Assembly: GCF_003046295.1 (NCBI RefSeq)
Contig: NZ_PZZN01000001.1
Coordinates: 310,001-374,000, forward strand
Direction: 5' to 3'
DNA from: Sphingomonas aerolata
GTDB lineage: Bacteria > Pseudomonadota > Alphaproteobacteria > Sphingomonadales > Sphingomonadaceae
DNA: 64,000 nt
Shown here piece by piece: positions 17,704 through 33,147 of the stretch (positions within the stretch are counted from its first letter, which is position 1; the number at the start of each line of letters is the position of its first letter). The notes under the pieces are model-generated. The model was not told the DNA's origin, searched no databases, and saw only the letters and a list, made by a program, of their open reading frames with translations. Position numbers and translations under genes: made by a program.

Positions 17704-18981
17704 TCAGATCACGCGGACGTGCGCGAAGCTCCCCGCCGCCATCGGCCGGCCCCAGTAGAAGCCCTGCGCACAGCGAGCGCCCAGGTCACGGGCGATCGCG
17801 AGATGCTCTTCGGTCTCGACCCCCTCGACGACCGTGCTCAGCCCCCGCGCGTGGCAGGACCGGACGACCTCGCGCAGGATGCCGAGTTCGTGCACGTGGC
17901 GTGCGCAATGGCCGAAAAAGTCCTTGTCGATCTTCAGCTCGGCGATCGGCAGCGTGAAGACGCGATCGAAATTCGTCGCCCCCTTGCCGAAATCGTCGAG
18001 CGAGAACACCACGCCCAGATCGCGCAACCCGTTCATGTCGCGGACCAGCCGCTGGGTATCGACCGGCCGGGCATCCTCGGTGATCTCGATGATCAGGACG
18101 CCCCGTCCCGGCCCGTTCGACGCGACGCCCCGCCGGCGCAGTTCATCGCCCAGCGCCGCCTGGAACAGCGGATCGGCCAGCACCGCCTGGCTGCAGTTGA
18201 TCGCGACCGGCGCGGACCGTTGCTCGACGCTCAGCGCAAGCCAGAGGTCGAGCGCGGCGGTGACCGCCTTCATCGTCGCTGCCGCCTCGATCCCCGCATC
18301 GGTCATCGCGGCGAACAGCCATTCGGGGTTCACACCCGGGATGTTGCGCAGCCGGCCGAGCGCTTCATAGCCGGCAACCTGGTCGGTGGTCAGGTCGATC
18401 TTGGGCAGGAACTCGTAATGCAGGTTAGGCAGCAGCCGCGATTCCACAAGCAGCGCCGCGATCATGCGCCGGTCGCCCCCAGCGTCTTCCGACCGGCCCG
18501 TTCCGGTCGCGAGCGACGCGAGGATCGCGGTGAGTGCGCCGATCTTGTAGGTCCGCTCGAGCGACCCGACGAGCGGATGCTCGCCGATCATCGCCTCGCC
18601 GAGGACGGCGGACGGATATTCGCCCGGCGGCCGCAACTCGATCACCGGGCAGATCCGGCCGTCGTGCCCGATCTGATCAAGCACGGTGATCAGATCGTCG
18701 CCCCGCGATTGCGCGTCGGCAATCACGACGTCAGGCGCGAACGCCGTTCCCGCCGCGATCTCCGCCGCATGGCCGATCCAGGCGACGGAGTAGCCCCGCG
18801 ACCGAAGCTCGGCATGCGCCTGGCACGATGCCGCGTCGGCGGCATGGACGAACAGCAGTCGCGGCAGAACCGCGCGCCCTTCTACCGCCACAGGCAGACA
18901 AGCGGAGGCCGGGCTTGCCAGCCCCAGGCCGAAACCTGCTGCCGCACCCGGTGGGGGCGCCAGACTGGGATCGGCGCTCAC
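17704..18981 (-). CDS. EAL-domain c-di-GMP phosphodiesterase with degenerate receiver domain
   Basis: The C-terminal EAL domain (about residues 175-420) hydrolyses c-di-GMP to pGpG. Expected catalytic and metal residues are in place: EAL at 206-208, N262 (AINCS), E299 (IIEITE), D329-D330 (SLDDFG), K350 (ELKID) and E386 (VVEGVE), so it should be active. Residues 40-120 look like a receiver fold (RLLFVHAADAASC..., PDVVIADAQSRGDDL with D89 at the phosphorylation position, then CPVIELRPPG). However, the acidic pair that binds Mg is missing, so phosphorylation is doubtful. The start is a GTG at 18981 with no obvious ribosome-binding site; a later start is possible. It neighbours rpoB divergently and may counter the GGDEF protein at 7659-9038. 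Confidence 0.88.
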   Translation of the reverse strand: MSADPSLAPPPGAAAGFGLGLASPASACLPVAVEGRAVLPRLLFVHAADAASCQAHAELRSRGYSVAWIGHAAEIAAGTAFAPDVVIADAQSRGDDLITVLDQIGHDGRICPVIELRPPGEYPSAVLGEAMIGEHPLVGSLERTYKIGALTAILASLATGTGRSEDAGGDRRMIAALLVESRLLPNLHYEFLPKIDLTTDQVAGYEALGRLRNIPGVNPEWLFAAMTDAGIEAAATMKAVTAALDLWLALSVEQRSAPVAINCSQAVLADPLFQAALGDELRRRGVASNGPGRGVLIIEITEDARPVDTQRLVRDMNGLRDLGVVFSLDDFGKGATNFDRVFTLPIAELKIDKDFFGHCARHVHELGILREVVRSCHARGLSTVVEGVETEEHLAIARDLGARCAQGFYWGRPMAAGSFAHVRVI

Positions 18982-19317
18982 GCGGACGGGTCCGACCGGG
19001 CGGCTATCGACATGGGCGTAAACTCGGCAATAGGGTGGACGCTGACGAATGACGGCTGAACGGCACCGGCAAGGCCCCGCCGTACGGCGGATTCAATCCC
19101 GGTAGCCAATTGGTATCTACTAATCCTGATCAGGGCTGTTATCCCCGCGAACAGCGCCGCATCCGCACCGGGTCGCTCGTCGCCCAATAAGCCGTTGCGT
19201 GGCATTGTGATTTTATTACAAATATTTTTCCACGACCCGCTGCGCTGCGCATGCCCGGTCGCAAGTCCATCCGGTCTTCGACATTTTCCGCGCAATTCCG
19301 CGCGATACCGGACCGCT
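18982..19317. other. Gene-free divergent region between the EAL gene and the rpoB promoter
   Basis: No gene was seen. The part from about 19100 to 19230 is AT-rich for this genome, with runs such as attttattacaaatattttt, and probably holds the promoter of the reverse-strand EAL gene. No clear operator could be assigned. Confidence 0.4.
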
Positions 19318-19346
19318 TTGACAAGCGCCGACCACCGTCCTATATG
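19318..19346 (+). promoter_or_regulatory. Sigma-70-type promoter of rpoBC
   Basis: TTGACA (19318-19323) and TATATG (19341-19346) are separated by exactly 17 nt, the best promoter match seen in the window. Transcription would start near 19353, giving a leader of about 190 nt before rpoB. It is needed because rplJL ends at a terminator and two opposing genes lie between. Confidence 0.75.
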
Positions 19347-19431
19347 AGCCACTCACCACAGCATCCGGGAAATGACAGGCCGTCGCGCAGCATGTCGATC
19401 GTATTGGATGCCGGGGTTTCATTCGCCGAAA

Positions 19432-19462
19432 GCCGCCGCATGTGATTGCGCGCGGCCTTTTT
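19432..19462 (+). terminator. Attenuator-like intrinsic terminator in the rpoB leader
   Basis: GCCGCCGCA (19432-19440) pairs with TGCG-(C)-GCGGC (19447-19456, one bulged C) around the loop TGTGAT. The stem is followed by C and five T residues (19458-19462). It lies about 80 nt downstream of the inferred start site and 80 nt before the rpoB ATG, so it could attenuate rpoBC or end a short RNA of about 110 nt. Confidence 0.6.
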
Positions 19463-19542
19463 GCGTTACTGCACGCCCCGTCCGGGGGTTCCCGGGCACG
19501 AAATTACGGCTGACCCGTCAGTTTATTGAGGGCAAATAACCT

Positions 19543-23724
<4,182 letters not shown>

Positions 23725-23738
23725 CGCGGTTGAACTAG

Positions 23739-23907
23739 CTCCCCTCCCGCGACGGGTTCCCATCAAAGTAATACTTTGATGGGGCCCTTCCGGGAGGGGC
23801 CGGGGGTGGGCTCCCGGCCGGTGATGGAGCGCCAAGATCGAACCGGGTGCCCACCCCTTCCCAAGCAAGAGCTTGGGCCCCTTCCCCTCCCGCTCGCGGG
23901 AGGGGAG
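23739..23907. repeat. Composite palindromic (REP/BIME-like) element between rpoB and rpoC
   Basis: Perfect 14-bp outer arms (CTCCCCTCCCGCGA at 23739-23752 and its complement at 23894-23907) bracket at least three inner perfect palindromes. These are CATCAAAGT/ACTTTGATG (23761-23781, loop AAT), GGCCGGG/CCCGGCC (23798-23819) and CCCAAGC/GCTTGGG (23860-23877, loop AAGA). There is no coding capacity. The design, nested GC-rich inverted repeats between genes, is that of a mobile extragenic palindromic repeat. It lies inside the rpoBC transcript and just before the rpoC ribosome-binding site. Confidence 0.75.
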
Positions 23908-23923
23908 TTGGAAGGATCAATAT

Positions 23924-28210
<4,287 letters not shown>

Positions 28211-28236
28211 TCGGGCGCATCAGACACCAGTTAAAA

Positions 28237-28275
28237 GGCCGCCGTCCGGAGATCCGGGCGGCGGCCTTTGTCGTT
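28237..28275 (+). terminator. Rho-independent terminator of rpoBC
   Basis: A 13-bp stem with one T-G pair (28237-28249 with 28254-28266) closes the loop AGAT and is preceded by AAAA and followed by TTTGTCGTTT. It ends the rpoBC operon before the convergent phosphoesterase gene. Confidence 0.88.
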
Positions 28276-28322
28276 TCAGGCTACTGGCGGGGCGGTCGGG
28301 TCGAACCGCGCGCCTTGGTGGG

Positions 28323-29087
28323 TCAGCCGGTGTCGTCACCCATGGTTCGCGGGATCGTCCGGAGCTGCTGGCCGGTGACGCGTAATTCGTTGAACGCGGG
28401 CGGACTGCCGCGCGTCCGCTTGGACAGGGTGCCGGCACCGATCATGCGGATCTCCCGGCCGCTGCGTTCGACGGGAATGTCGAAGGGGTCGTGGACATGA
28501 CCTGACAGCACGGCATGCGCTCCCGCATCGGCCAGTGCGGTCAATGCGCTGTCACCATGGCGGGTCTTTGCTGTCCCGGTCGTGCCGCCTTCGATCAGCG
28601 GATGGTGCGCCGCAACGAAGACCAGGTGATCCTTCGGCACATCCTCGATCATCGCCAGCGCGCGCGACAGCGACCCCGGGCTGACACGCCCCTTCGACCA
28701 GTTCCAGCGCCACTGCGCGCGGGCCGTCGTCTTGAGCGGGACGATCGTGATCCCGGGCAGTTCCAGGGGTTTCTCGATCATCGACTCGACCGCGGCATAA
28801 CGCTGATAGGGCGAGAAGAACCGGCGGAACGGGTCCCAGTAATAGGGGATGTCGTGATTGCCGACCTCGAGCGTGACGGGCACGCCGAGGCTGCGCAGCC
28901 AGTCGCCGCCACGCTGGAACTCCTCCTTCGTGGCACGCATCGTCAGATCGCCGGTCATGATCACCGCGTCGGGCCGCTCCGCCTCGACACAGGCGGAGAA
29001 CCAGGCGAGCGCCGCCGGATCCTCCGCCCCAAAATGAACGTCGCTGACGTGAAACAGCGTGTGCGAGCGTCCTGAAACATCTGCCAT
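28323..29087 (-). CDS. Calcineurin-like metallophosphoesterase (CpdA-type)
   Basis: This 254-residue cytoplasmic protein carries all five metal-binding blocks of the family: SDVHFG (D16, H18), GDLT, GNHD, AAHHPL and GHVHD. The class includes 3',5'-cAMP phosphodiesterase and related hydrolases, so a cyclic nucleotide or other phosphodiester is a plausible substrate, but specificity cannot be read. The start at 29087 comes 1 nt after the stop of the catalase-like gene (stop 29091-29089), so translation is coupled. No separate ribosome-binding site is seen. Confidence 0.88.
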   Translation of the reverse strand: MADVSGRSHTLFHVSDVHFGAEDPAALAWFSACVEAERPDAVIMTGDLTMRATKEEFQRGGDWLRSLGVPVTLEVGNHDIPYYWDPFRRFFSPYQRYAAVESMIEKPLELPGITIVPLKTTARAQWRWNWSKGRVSPGSLSRALAMIEDVPKDHLVFVAAHHPLIEGGTTGTAKTRHGDSALTALADAGAHAVLSGHVHDPFDIPVERSGREIRMIGAGTLSKRTRGSPPAFNELRVTGQQLRTIPRTMGDDTG

Positions 29088-29088
29088 G

Positions 29089-30180
29089 TCAGGCAAGTTC
29101 GGCCAGCGTCTTGGGCTGGTGCATCGGACACCCGTTGAACGTCCCGCGGAATCCCGCCGAAAGCTCATAGGTTTCCTTGCGGACGCGATTGACGCCGCCC
29201 AGCGGCTGATGGTCGACCACCCCGTGCCACACGCTGTAGGACAGCGCATCGTCGGTATGATCGGTCACGCCGTGCTCCCAGGAGATTTGCGGCGCCACCT
29301 CGAGTGTGGCGACCGTGACGAACGGGCTTGCCTGCTGATCCCATTCCACCGTCGCGTCCTCGATCGGCATCGCGTCGAGGTCGGTGTTCAACTGGACGCG
29401 CAGTTCCCAGACACCGCCATGCTCGATCAGCTCCTCGCGCACGACTTCCCGCAGCGCATCGGGGCGTGCGGTGATGTCGACCGTATCGCCGGTCAGTCGC
29501 GTCAGCGCGGGCGAGACCGGGAACAGCGCGACCTTGGCGATATAGTCGCCGTAGCGCAGCGGCGTCTGCGAAAAATAGGTCTCGCCGAGCGGGTGAACTG
29601 GCTTCGCGCCGCCGAGCGTCTTGAGCGTCGCGGACTCCGCCCCGACCGCTTCCAGTGCGGATTCGACGACGCGGAACGTCGCCGACATCGCCTTCTTCAC
29701 ACCGTCGAAGCGGTCGGTCGTCTTGGCGAGCAGCTTGAGGTTCTTCGAAAAGGCCTTGGGATCGGGTGCCGCAAAGACCGGCGCGTTGACCATGATGAAA
29801 TCCTGCGTCGTCTCGCCTTCAGAGCCCGGCAGGCGATCGCCCTGCACGTCGAGGATCTTCAGCGCGACGCCCCGCGGCAGGCTGACGCTATCATCGAGAA
29901 TGTCGCCCGCGTTCGTCGAGATGCGCAGCACCGCTTCATGACGCCCCGGCTGCGCGAAAATGCCCTGCGCGAGCGTTTCGGGCAGGCCGTCAGCGATCGT
30001 CAGCGTGCCGCGCGCGATGCCATGCGCCTTGGCATGAACCGCGCGCACGGCATGCGCATAATCCTGCGACGTGGTCTCGAGGATCTCGCGAAAGCTGTCC
30101 TTGAGCGACGCCAGCGTCTCGGCCTCGTCTTCGGCGATGGTCTCGACCGAGGGGGCGAATCGTACGGGCTGGGTGGACAT
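29089..30180 (-). CDS. Catalase-like heme protein family (y4iL-like)
   Basis: The 363-residue product resembles the shortened catalase-related family found beside phosphoesterases in alphaproteobacteria. Segments include HGIARGTLTIADGLPETLAQGIFAQPGRHEAVLRISTN, DDSVSLPRGVALKILDVQGDRLPG and TQDFIMVNAPVFAAPDPKAF, the last two typical of the catalase beta-barrel around the heme. The product is shorter than true catalases, and the canonical catalase sequence is not complete, so peroxide turnover is uncertain; family members have also been linked to fatty-acid-hydroperoxide chemistry. AGGAG lies 7 nt before the ATG. It is the first gene of a two-gene operon and is divergent from the FAH gene. Confidence 0.78.
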   Translation of the reverse strand: MSTQPVRFAPSVETIAEDEAETLASLKDSFREILETTSQDYAHAVRAVHAKAHGIARGTLTIADGLPETLAQGIFAQPGRHEAVLRISTNAGDILDDSVSLPRGVALKILDVQGDRLPGSEGETTQDFIMVNAPVFAAPDPKAFSKNLKLLAKTTDRFDGVKKAMSATFRVVESALEAVGAESATLKTLGGAKPVHPLGETYFSQTPLRYGDYIAKVALFPVSPALTRLTGDTVDITARPDALREVVREELIEHGGVWELRVQLNTDLDAMPIEDATVEWDQQASPFVTVATLEVAPQISWEHGVTDHTDDALSYSVWHGVVDHQPLGGVNRVRKETYELSAGFRGTFNGCPMHQPKTLAELA

Positions 30181-30321
30181 GCGGATCTCCTGTCGTTTCG
30201 GATCCAAACCCGCCGAACTCCGCGACGTTCCCGCTGCACGGGCGATCGGTACGATCCCGCACGCTGTTGCAAAGCGCCGCGCCCCGGTCCACGCGGTCGG
30301 CGCCCATCGAAGGAGAAACCG

Positions 30322-30996
30322 ATGCAGATTCCCGTCGTCACCGCCCCCACGATCGCGATCGTCGGATCCGCGGCACGGTTTCCGGTCCGCAGGATCTTCT
30401 GCGTCGGACAGAATTACGCCGACCACGCGCGCGAAATGGGGTCGGATCCCGATCGGCAGCAGCCCTTCTTCTTCACCAAGCCCGCCGATGCCGTCGTGCC
30501 CGGTGGCGGCACCCTGCCCTATCCGAGCATGACGCAGGATCTGCATCACGAGGTCGAACTGGTCGTCGCGCTGGGCGCAGGCGGACGGGACATCGATGCG
30601 ACGCAGGCCACGGCGAAGATCTTCGGTCATGCGGTCGGTATCGACTTGACGCGGCGCGACCTGCAGGCGGCGGCCAAGGCGGCCGGGCGACCATGGGACA
30701 TGGCCAAGGGGTTCGACCGGTCCGCCCCGATCGCGGCGCTCACCCCCGGCGCGCCGCCTGCGACAGGTGCGATCGGGCTGACGATCGACGGCGAACCGCG
30801 CCAGTCGGGCGACCTGTCGATGATGATCTGGTCCGTCGCCGAAGTCATCGCCGCGCTGTCGCGTCAGGTCGAACTCGCCCCCGGCGATCTGATCTTCACC
30901 GGCACCCCCGCGGGCGTCGGGCCGATCCTGCCCGGGGTACAGGTCCGCGCGACGATCACCGATCTCGAGCCGCTCGAGATCCTGTTCGACGCCTGA
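30322..30996 (+). CDS. Fumarylacetoacetate hydrolase (FAH) family protein
   Basis: The 224-residue protein has the FAH/fumarylpyruvate hydrolase pattern: RIFCVGQNYADHARE, the metal ligands E77 and E79 (HHEVELVV) and D108 (GIDLTRRD), the KGFDRSAPI strand, and GDLIFTGTPAGVGP. Members cleave or decarboxylate 2,4-diketo acids in aromatic and sugar-acid breakdown; the length and motifs best fit fumarylpyruvate hydrolase-like enzymes, but substrate is uncertain. The start at 30322 has a strong AAGGAG 7 nt upstream; an open frame before it has no support. It stands alone, divergent from the catalase-like gene. Confidence 0.9.
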   Translation: MQIPVVTAPTIAIVGSAARFPVRRIFCVGQNYADHAREMGSDPDRQQPFFFTKPADAVVPGGGTLPYPSMTQDLHHEVELVVALGAGGRDIDATQATAKIFGHAVGIDLTRRDLQAAAKAAGRPWDMAKGFDRSAPIAALTPGAPPATGAIGLTIDGEPRQSGDLSMMIWSVAEVIAALSRQVELAPGDLIFTGTPAGVGPILPGVQVRATITDLEPLEILFDA

Positions 30997-31016
30997 TCGA
31001 CCCCTGATCGACGTGG

Positions 31017-31053
31017 CGGGGACGATGTTTTTGTATAAATATAGTCGTCCCCG
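31017..31053. promoter_or_regulatory. 9-bp inverted repeat with AT-rich loop upstream of the OFA transporter
   Basis: CGGGGACGA (31017-31025) is repeated inverted as TCGTCCCCG (31045-31053). The 19-nt centre is almost entirely A/T and includes TATAAATATA, unusual in this genome. It overlaps a smaller hairpin CCGAC/GTCGG (31051-31064) followed by a pyrimidine run. It could be an operator spanning a -10 region or a terminator of the FAH gene. Confidence 0.45.
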
Positions 31054-31092
31054 ACCTTAGTCGGCTTTCCTTTGTCGCCGCCCGCCCGCATG

Positions 31093-31116
31093 CATCCCCT
31101 TCATAAAAAGGGGATG
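31093..31116 (+). promoter_or_regulatory. Hairpin covering the ribosome-binding site of the OFA transporter
   Basis: CATCCCC (31093-31099) is perfectly complementary to GGGGATG (31110-31116), with a ten-base A-rich loop. The right arm contains the only Shine-Dalgarno sequence (AAGGGG) and the first of three tandem ATG codons. If formed in the mRNA it would hide the start region, suggesting translational control. Confidence 0.5.
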
Positions 31117-31119
31117 ATG

Positions 31120-32742
31120 ATGGCGGATGGATCAACCGGCGGGCTGCTCGACCGGGCACGGACGGTAGCAGGGCCGGGCTTTGATCGCTGGCTGGTGCCG
31201 CCCTGCGCGCTCGCCATCCATCTGTGCATCGGCATGGCCTATGGCTTCAGCGTGTTCTGGCTGCCGCTGTCGCGCGCGATCGGGATCACCGATCCGGTGG
31301 TCTGCGAAAGCATGACGCTGGCCCAGGCGCTGACGACCACGACCTGCGACTGGCGGGTCAGCGACCTCGTCTGGACCTACACCCTCTTCTTCGTCGTCCT
31401 CGGCGCCGCCGCGGCGATCTGGGGCGGCTGGCTCGAACGCGCCGGTCCGCGCAAGGCCGGCGTCGTCGCCGCGTTCTGCTGGTGCGGCGGGATGGGGATC
31501 GGCGCGATCGGCGTGTCGATGCACCAATTGTGGCTTATCTGGCTCGGTTCGGGCGTGATCGGCGGCATCGGTCTGGGTCTCGGCTATATCTCGCCCGTCT
31601 CGACGCTGATCAAATGGTTTCCCGACCGGCGCGGCATGGCGACGGGCATGGCGATCATGGGCTTTGGCGGCGGCGCGATGATCGGCAGCCCGCTCGCCAA
31701 CTCCTTGATGAAGCACTTCTCCGGCCCGACCGGCGTCGGCGTCTGGCAAACGTTCCTCGTCCTCGCAGTCATCTATTTCGTGTTCATGATGGCCGGCGCG
31801 CTCGGCTACCGCGTGCCTGCCGAGGGCTGGAAGCCCGCCGGCTGGACCCCGCCGACCGATGCCAAGGCAACGATCAGCCGGTTCAACGTCGATCTGAAGG
31901 ATGCGCACAAGACGCCGCAATTCTGGCTCATCTGGATCGTCCTGCTGCTCAACGTCTCCGCGTCGATCGGCATCATCGGCGTCGCCTCGCCAATGCTTCA
32001 GGAGATCTTTGGCGGTCGCCTGATCGATGCGCCGGGCGTGCTCTTCACCGCATTCAGCGACAGTCAGAAGGTCGCCGCGGCGGCGGTCGGTGCCGGGTTC
32101 GTCGGCGCGATCAGCCTGTTCAACATCGGCGGCCGCTTCTTCTGGGCGTGGTTCTCCGACCGGCTGGGGCGCAAGCCGCTCTACGCGGTAATCCTGGCGA
32201 TCAGCGCTGTCCTCTATGGTATCGCCGCCCCCGCACTCGCTGGCAGAGGCCTCGGTCTCTTCATCCTCGTCTTCTGCATCCTCGCCTCGACCTATGGCGG
32301 CGGCTTCGCGACCGTGCCCGCCTATCTGGCGGACATATTCGGGACCAAGTTCGTCGGCGCGATCCACGGCCGGCTGCTGACCGCCTGGTCGACCGCGGGC
32401 GTTGTCGGGCCGCTGCTCGTCGCCAACATGCGCGACGGCCGGATTGCCGCGGGGATCCCACGCGATCAGGTCTATCAGCCGATCTTCCTGATGCTCGCGG
32501 CGATGCTCGTGGTCGGCTTCGTCGCCAACCTGTTCGTCAAGCCGGTGGCAAGCCGCTTCCACATGCCGGTTACCGAGGGCGTGGCTTCGACGACTGCCAT
32601 CGACGCCACGACGGCCACCACCACCGCACAGCATGGCGGTGGATCGCGGTCGACCGTCATCCTCGCCTGGCTGGCGGTCGGCGTGCCGATCCTCTGGGGG
32701 ATCTACATGACGCTGTCGAAGGCGGTCATCCTGATCAAGTGA
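31120..32742 (+). CDS. MFS transporter, OFA (oxalate/formate antiporter) family
   Basis: This 540-residue inner-membrane protein has about 12 membrane helices. Family marks are the loop motif WFPDRRGMATGMAIMGFGGGAMIGSPLA, preceded by GLGLGYISPVSTLIK, and FNIGGRFFWAWFSDRLGRKP in the second half. OFA carriers exchange or import small carboxylates such as oxalate and formate; the actual substrate here is unknown. A long C-terminal extension with a Thr-rich loop and a last helix follows. Three ATGs lie in tandem (31114, 31117, 31120); the third is 6 nt from AAGGGG and was chosen. The start region is inside a predicted hairpin. Confidence 0.88.
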   Translation: MADGSTGGLLDRARTVAGPGFDRWLVPPCALAIHLCIGMAYGFSVFWLPLSRAIGITDPVVCESMTLAQALTTTTCDWRVSDLVWTYTLFFVVLGAAAAIWGGWLERAGPRKAGVVAAFCWCGGMGIGAIGVSMHQLWLIWLGSGVIGGIGLGLGYISPVSTLIKWFPDRRGMATGMAIMGFGGGAMIGSPLANSLMKHFSGPTGVGVWQTFLVLAVIYFVFMMAGALGYRVPAEGWKPAGWTPPTDAKATISRFNVDLKDAHKTPQFWLIWIVLLLNVSASIGIIGVASPMLQEIFGGRLIDAPGVLFTAFSDSQKVAAAAVGAGFVGAISLFNIGGRFFWAWFSDRLGRKPLYAVILAISAVLYGIAAPALAGRGLGLFILVFCILASTYGGGFATVPAYLADIFGTKFVGAIHGRLLTAWSTAGVVGPLLVANMRDGRIAAGIPRDQVYQPIFLMLAAMLVVGFVANLFVKPVASRFHMPVTEGVASTTAIDATTATTTAQHGGGSRSTVILAWLAVGVPILWGIYMTLSKAVILIK

Positions 32743-32837
32743 CCGAACGCGACACCGCGGTCGCATCGCTGGACAGGCGATCGCGACCCGGTGGTCGGCG
32801 TGGAAAAGGATTTGCGCTGGCACCGACGGTGTCGGCG

Positions 32838-32911
32838 TGGAGCGGGTGAAGGGAATCGAACCCTCGTCACTTGCTTGGGAAGCAAAAGCTCTACCATTGA
32901 GCTACACCCGC
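32838..32911 (-). tRNA. tRNA-Gly (anticodon CCC)
   Basis: Read on the reverse strand, the 74 nt fold as a standard cloverleaf: acceptor GCGGGTG paired with CACCCGC, D-arm GTAGCTCAATGGTAGAGC, anticodon stem TTTGC/GCAAG with loop TTCCCAA (anticodon CCC), and T-arm GAGGGTTCGATTCCCTT. The discriminator is U and CCA is encoded (32840-32838). It reads GGG codons. No integrase or flanking repeat indicates use as an attachment site. Confidence 0.97.
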
Positions 32912-33059
32912 ATATCGACCGCGCGTCCGTGCGGCAGATAAGCGCCGGCGGTCGCGATGCGATGGCGAGCGTCTATCGGCTCGGCGTTGGCGACGCAAGA
33001 TGCTTCTCGACGCGGAATGGCGCGCTGTGTCGAGGGACGCGGGGCACGACGTAATGAAA

Positions 33060-33077
33060 CTGTCACCCCCGTGTCAC
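33060..33077 (+). promoter_or_regulatory. Pho-box-like direct repeat upstream of the TonB receptor-phytase operon
   Basis: CTGTCAC (33060-33066) and GTGTCAC (33071-33077) place two TGTCAC cores exactly 11 nt apart, the spacing of PhoB half-sites (consensus CTGTCAT-N4-CTGTCAT). The repeat lies 70 nt before the receptor start. The match in an operon ending with a phytase makes phosphate-starvation control likely. Confidence 0.6.
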
Positions 33078-33147
33078 CACGCTGCCATTGGTCTGCAATA
33101 GGCACCCCGGCAAGCCAGCCCATAGCTGGACCAATCGGGGAACCATC

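Noticed and set aside
23739..23907. Insertion sequence between rpoB and rpoC
   Set aside because: No transposase frame or target duplication; it is a nested palindrome.
31132..32823. 563-codon reverse-strand frame opposite the OFA transporter
   Set aside because: It is a hydrophilic Arg/Asp/Gly-rich shadow; the forward strand has clear transporter motifs.
32838..32911. tRNA-Gly as an integration site for a mobile island
   Set aside because: No integrase, no repeat of the tRNA 3' end nearby, and ordinary genes on both sides.
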